The notes under the pieces were generated by a model. The model was not told the DNA's origin. It did no database searches and saw only the letters and a program-made list of their open reading frames with translations. The position numbers and the translations under genes are program-made. Positions 5,915 to 8,987 of a DNA stretch of 8,987 bases are shown one piece after another. Position 1 is the stretch's first letter. The number at the start of each line of letters is the position of its first letter. The stretch is from Ktedonobacter sp. 13_1_20CM_4_53_11 (lineage in GTDB: Bacteria; Chloroflexota; Ktedonobacteria; Ktedonobacterales; Ktedonobacteraceae). Location of the stretch: assembly GCA_001919995.1 (NCBI GenBank), contig MNIY01000046.1, positions 1-8,987 on the forward strand. Reading direction: 5' to 3'.

Positions 5915-5987
5915 AAAAATAGATACTCCCCACCAGGGCGACTCTTGCGGTCGCCCTGGTGGGGAGTATCTATTTTTTCTTTTTTTT
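5915..5987 (+). terminator. 28-bp perfect bidirectional terminator between sigma gene and relA
   Basis: Arms 5915-5942 and 5950-5977 are exact complements (28 bp) around a seven-base loop TCTTGCG, with a GC-rich core CTCCCCACCAGGGCGAC. On the plus strand the right arm runs into a T-rich tract (5973-5987, broken by one C and ending before GCC), a textbook intrinsic terminator for the sigma gene. On the minus strand the stem is followed by TATTTTTGTAG, so it can also end relA transcription. An 11-bp direct repeat, AAATAGATACT (5902-5912 and 5917-5927), lies at its left foot. The relA stop codon (5970-5972) is inside the right arm. Confidence 0.93.
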
Positions 5988-8444
5988 GCCGAGGTCACGT
6001 TCGACCTGGCGCACGTCTTTGACTTTCTCGAGTTTTGCGAAGACGCGATTGAGCTGGTCCAAACCATCGATCTCCAGGGTGGTGTTGATGAGAGCTCTCT
6101 CCCGGTCGCTGCTCACGTTGGTAGTGACCGATGTCATATTGACGCCGACTTCAGAAACAACGCTGGCAATATCGCGAATCAGTCCTGAGCGGTCATGGGC
6201 CGTGATCAGGATAGGTGCAAGATAGCGCTGCTTTCCCATACTCACCCAACTCACAGAAACGAGGCGTTCTCGCTCGCGCTCGCGGTAGCGGCCAATATTT
6301 TTGCAATCGGCGCGGTGGACTACTGCTCCTTTGCCGCGACTGATAAAGCCCACAATCTCGTCGCCAGGCAATGGGCAGCAGCAGTTGGCGAGGGTCGTCA
6401 GCAGCCCACTGACGCCCGCCACTTGCAGGTGGGCCGATGATCCCTGCTTGGGAGCAGTAGGTAGTAGAGGTAAGGTATCATCTTCCTCTTTCGTTTCTTT
6501 CCCCTCGCGCTGCTCACGAATCTGTTGCCAGCGGTCAATCAGTTTCACGGCAACGGCATGCTGACGTATCTCATCGCCTCCGATGGCCGCGAGCAGGTCT
6601 TCAAACGATTTACCGTTGTACTCGTTTGACAACCAGTTCTCTATGTCCTCGGTCAGGGCCTCGACGCCGCGCGCCACACCCATGACTTTGAGCTCGCGGT
6701 CAAGACGTTCGCGCCCAATCTGGATATTGATATCGCGCTCGTGGGTCTTCAGGTAGCGACGAATTTTGCTGCGAGCACCGGCTGTACGGGCAAAGTTGAG
6801 CCAGTCGCGGGTCGGATGGGCCGTGCGGTTGGTAACGATATCAACGATTTCGCCGCTTTTCAGTTCGTAGTCCAGCGGCACCATGCGGGTTACCAGGCGA
6901 TCACCCTCCGTATTGCCGTAAGTGCTCTCCGTGATGATGCGTGCCCCGGCGCACCTGTCTCCCACTTTCGAGTGGATGCGGTAGGCGAAATCGAGCGGTG
7001 TTGAACCGACGGGTAAATCTTTGACCTCGCCCTTAGGGGTGAACACGAAGATCTGCTCTTCAAAGATATCGTCTTTGATTGCTTCAACAAACTCGGCATC
7101 GCTGGTGCTGGTGGAACGGAGGTCGCGCTGCCACTCCGCCAGCTGACGCAGCCAGGAGAGGAGCTCTTTAGCCGAGGCTGAAGCTCGATCTCCGACATCT
7201 TTATAGTGCCAGTGCATGGCGACACCGTATTCCGCCATTTCGTGCATGGCGTCTGTACGGATCTGTATCTCTACCAGCTGGTCGTCCAGGCAGAAGACGG
7301 TCGTATGGAGAGCACTGTAGCCGTTGGGCTTGGGATTGGCAATGAAGTCCTTGATACGCCCCTCCTTCGGCTTCCAGAGGCTATGTACGTGACCAAGCGC
7401 GACGTAGCAATCGGGTGTGGTTTCCACCAGGATGCGGAAAGCTATCAGGTCATGAATCTGGCTGGTATCCAGGGCTGACTGCATATCTCCAAGCTGTTGA
7501 TACTCACTATTATTGCGATGCAGTTTCTCGTAGAAGCTATAGAGATGCTTGACGCGGCCGGATACCTGTGCCTTCAAGCCAATAGAAGCCATTTCGTTGT
7601 CCAGCATGGTACAGACGCGCTCGACGTATGAGCTCCACTGTTTGCTCTCCGTCTCAACCTGGGACTTGATCCAGGCGTATTTGTCTGGTTCCAATACTTC
7701 AAAGGCCAGGTCTTCCAATTCGGACTCGACGCGCGACATACCCAGGCGACCGGCCAGCGGCGCATAGATCTCACGTGTTTCCAGAGCCATGGCCAGCTTT
7801 TCTTGCTGGTCGGAAGCTGTGGATAACGAAAGATGTCCTTTTTGAGTACTAAGACGCATGGCATGCAGGCGATATGCCAGTTTGAGCAGAACCACGCGCG
7901 GGTCCTCGGCCATACCGATAAACATTTTGCGCACGGTTTCTGCCTGCTGGCGGCGCAAAGCTTCTCGCACACGCCGCTTCTTCTGGTCGCGATTGCTCTC
8001 TCCCTCACCTGCATTGGGCGCAATGAGCTGGGCTCCCACATTTTTCTTGCGCTCCAGAATGTTCAGTCGCAGCATACTGCCTACAACGCGTCCAACAGGG
8101 ATACCAAGTGTCCGCTCGACGCGCTCGAGCGGCAGGAGCTCGGCGTCAACAGCTTCAAAGACCATCCCTGCTGCTACTCCCACAGCATCGATACGCATTT
8201 GAGCCAGGATCGTCGCCACTGCCAACGCATGTTCTAAAGGAGAAATCTGGCGTAGTGTCTGGAGTGAGGCTACGCGGTGGTCGCGCACGCTTCCGCTCGT
8301 TTCTTGCGCAAGCTGAATAGCCTGGGCGACCTGTTCAACCTCATTGTCTCCCATGTATTGTTTTACTGTTGCCAGCAGTTGTTCTGCGGTTGCACCAGAT
8401 GGATTGTGCGTTAGTGTTTCTTTATCTATTGACATTGGTATCAT
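5970..8444 (-). CDS. relA: RelA/SpoT homologue: (p)ppGpp synthetase with degenerate hydrolase domain
   Basis: Stringent-response enzyme that transfers pyrophosphate from ATP to GDP/GTP. The 824 residues have the full long-RSH layout. A degenerate HD hydrolase domain (about 45-235) is followed by the synthetase domain (about 290-415) with GRVKHLYSFYEKLHR, HDLIAFR (Asp332), GRIKD (362-366), NGYSALHTT (Tyr376) and VEIQIRT (Glu392). TGS (about 464-525), helical, CCCPLPGD cysteine (688-695) and ACT (about 742-815) domains follow. In the HD domain, the His-Asp pair of LHDVVED reads Phe96-Glu97 (VFEAVDA), and the Asp of LADRLHNMR reads Tyr191 (LAYRLHAMR); only the first His (His72) remains. Synthesis without hydrolysis is therefore expected. 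The protein ends in five lysines encoded by the neighbouring terminator T-tract. It starts 15 bp after a second RSH gene, with no clear Shine-Dalgarno; the ATGs at 8444 and 8435 are both possible starts. Confidence 0.93.
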   Translation of the reverse strand: MIPMSIDKETLTHNPSGATAEQLLATVKQYMGDNEVEQVAQAIQLAQETSGSVRDHRVASLQTLRQISPLEHALAVATILAQMRIDAVGVAAGMVFEAVDAELLPLERVERTLGIPVGRVVGSMLRLNILERKKNVGAQLIAPNAGEGESNRDQKKRRVREALRRQQAETVRKMFIGMAEDPRVVLLKLAYRLHAMRLSTQKGHLSLSTASDQQEKLAMALETREIYAPLAGRLGMSRVESELEDLAFEVLEPDKYAWIKSQVETESKQWSSYVERVCTMLDNEMASIGLKAQVSGRVKHLYSFYEKLHRNNSEYQQLGDMQSALDTSQIHDLIAFRILVETTPDCYVALGHVHSLWKPKEGRIKDFIANPKPNGYSALHTTVFCLDDQLVEIQIRTDAMHEMAEYGVAMHWHYKDVGDRASASAKELLSWLRQLAEWQRDLRSTSTSDAEFVEAIKDDIFEEQIFVFTPKGEVKDLPVGSTPLDFAYRIHSKVGDRCAGARIITESTYGNTEGDRLVTRMVPLDYELKSGEIVDIVTNRTAHPTRDWLNFARTAGARSKIRRYLKTHERDINIQIGRERLDRELKVMGVARGVEALTEDIENWLSNEYNGKSFEDLLAAIGGDEIRQHAVAVKLIDRWQQIREQREGKETKEEDDTLPLLPTAPKQGSSAHLQVAGVSGLLTTLANCCCPLPGDEIVGFISRGKGAVVHRADCKNIGRYRERERERLVSVSWVSMGKQRYLAPILITAHDRSGLIRDIASVVSEVGVNMTSVTTNVSSDRERALINTTLEIDGLDQLNRVFAKLEKVKDVRQVERDLGKKKKK

Positions 8445-8459
8445 TGGACTTATTCTTGC

Positions 8460-8987
8460 TTATTCAATACTGCGGTACGCTGGTGTTTGCCTGGTTGCCA
8501 GTGATCTAGACACGCTCACAACGTTTTTGACCTGGCGCAGGCGCTTAAAGATACGATCGATCTGGTCTATTGCCTCTATCTCCAGTGTGGCAGTGATTAC
8601 TGCTTTTTGCGACGAAGCATTGGTGTTGGAGGTAACTGAGGTCATGTTGATACCCGCATCAGATACTACGGCCGCCACGTCGCGCAGAAGTCCCGCGCGG
8701 TCGTGAGCCACAATGGTTATCGGTGTGAGGTAATGTTGTGGCTCAATCTGCAACCAATTGACCTCTACGAAGCGTTCCCGCGCCTGCTCGCCTAAGCGGC
8801 GCAGGGTGCGGCAATCGCTGCGATGCACAATCATACCCTTGCCGGGATTGAAGACGCCGACAATGCCGTCACCAGGGATAGGGCAACAACAATGCGCGAG
8901 TTTGACCATTGAAGAAGGTTTATTCAATACACCCTTGTTATCGGACAGGGCAAAGAGAGAGGGCTGTTGTACCTCTCCATACCCATT
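8460..8987 (-). CDS. second RelA/SpoT homologue, C-terminal part only (5' end beyond window)
   Basis: The minus-strand frame is open from the window edge to TAA at 8460-8462, giving the last 175 residues. It holds the cysteine-rich conserved domain (LAHCCCPIPGDGIVGVFNPG, then VHRSDCRTLRR) and the C-terminal ACT domain (TPITIVAHDRAGLLRDVAAV, then INMTSVTSNT), which sense ribosome state and ligands in long RSH proteins. The segment aligns along its whole length with the C-terminus of the neighbouring relA product (for example AHDRSGLIRDIASV against AHDRAGLLRDVAAV), so the two are paralogues in tandem and probably one operon. Its N-terminal hydrolase, synthetase and TGS domains are outside the window, so whether it is bifunctional cannot be told. 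An in-frame TTG at 8927 is not a start, because the conserved region continues upstream of the cysteine motif in this family. Confidence 0.88.
   Translation of the reverse strand, partial: NGYGEVQQPSLFALSDNKGVLNKPSSMVKLAHCCCPIPGDGIVGVFNPGKGMIVHRSDCRTLRRLGEQARERFVEVNWLQIEPQHYLTPITIVAHDRAGLLRDVAAVVSDAGINMTSVTSNTNASSQKAVITATLEIEAIDQIDRIFKRLRQVKNVVSVSRSLATRQTPAYRSIE

Noticed and set aside
6890..7225. Frameshift or pseudogene in relA as the reason for the odd HD motif
   Set aside because: The 824-residue frame is uninterrupted and its flanking motifs align smoothly on both sides of the changed residues, so these are substitutions rather than a frame disruption.
7574..8041. 155-codon minus-strand frame inside relA
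   Set aside because: It overlaps the HD region of relA in another frame, has no homologous motif, and is rich in Trp, Arg and Ser as expected of an out-of-frame reading.
1..8987. tRNA, rRNA, CRISPR array, insertion sequence or prophage
   Set aside because: No cloverleaf, no spaced direct repeats, no transposase-like protein and no terminal inverted repeats flanking a gene were seen on either strand.

Overview
The window is a gene-dense bacterial chromosome segment of roughly 50-55% G+C (estimated by eye). Its genes are all housekeeping types: lipid precursor synthesis, trehalose, dUTP clean-up, transcription initiation and the stringent response. There is no sign of phage, insertion sequences, CRISPR, tRNA or rRNA. 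The compact sigma-70 protein with an acidic N-terminus, the gene mix and the tandem RelA/SpoT homologues suggest a Gram-positive-like or Chloroflexota-type lineage, possibly Ktedonobacteria. This placement is a low-confidence inference from protein feel only.

Layout from left to right. (1) Positions 1-2371, minus strand: accC (biotin carboxylase) followed 22 bp later by fabF (ketoacyl-ACP synthase II, cut by the window edge), a two-gene fatty-acid unit. (2) Positions 2372-2610: a divergent control region with an extended -10 promoter on each strand, one firing into accC and the other into otsB. (3) Positions 2611-3411, plus strand: otsB (trehalose-6-phosphate phosphatase), converging with only 8 bp between stop codons on (4) the minus-strand pair dut and a small J-domain protein (3420-4216), joined by a TAATG stop/start overlap. 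dut has a strong promoter whose predicted start site is the A of its ATG, so a leaderless mRNA is predicted. (5) Positions 4217-4676: a 460-bp region with the dut promoter, a possible 19-codon leader peptide spanning a long hairpin, a possible branched RNA fold, and a candidate -10 for the sigma gene. (6) Positions 4677-5903, plus strand: a 408-residue sigma-70 factor. (7) A 28-bp perfect terminator hairpin separates it from (8) a minus-strand tandem of two RelA/SpoT-homologue genes: a complete 824-residue protein (5970-8444), and upstream of it the C-terminal part of a second one (8460-8987, running off the window).

The most interesting points are these. The complete RelA/SpoT homologue has lost the His-Asp and Asp metal ligands of its hydrolase domain but keeps the synthetase residues, so it looks like a one-way (p)ppGpp synthetase beside a paralogue that may hold the hydrolase. 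The U-tract of the sigma-gene terminator doubles as the codons for the five-lysine tail of that protein. The dut transcript is predicted to be leaderless. No wholly new gene system is visible; the novelty lies in gene arrangement, active-site loss and control regions.
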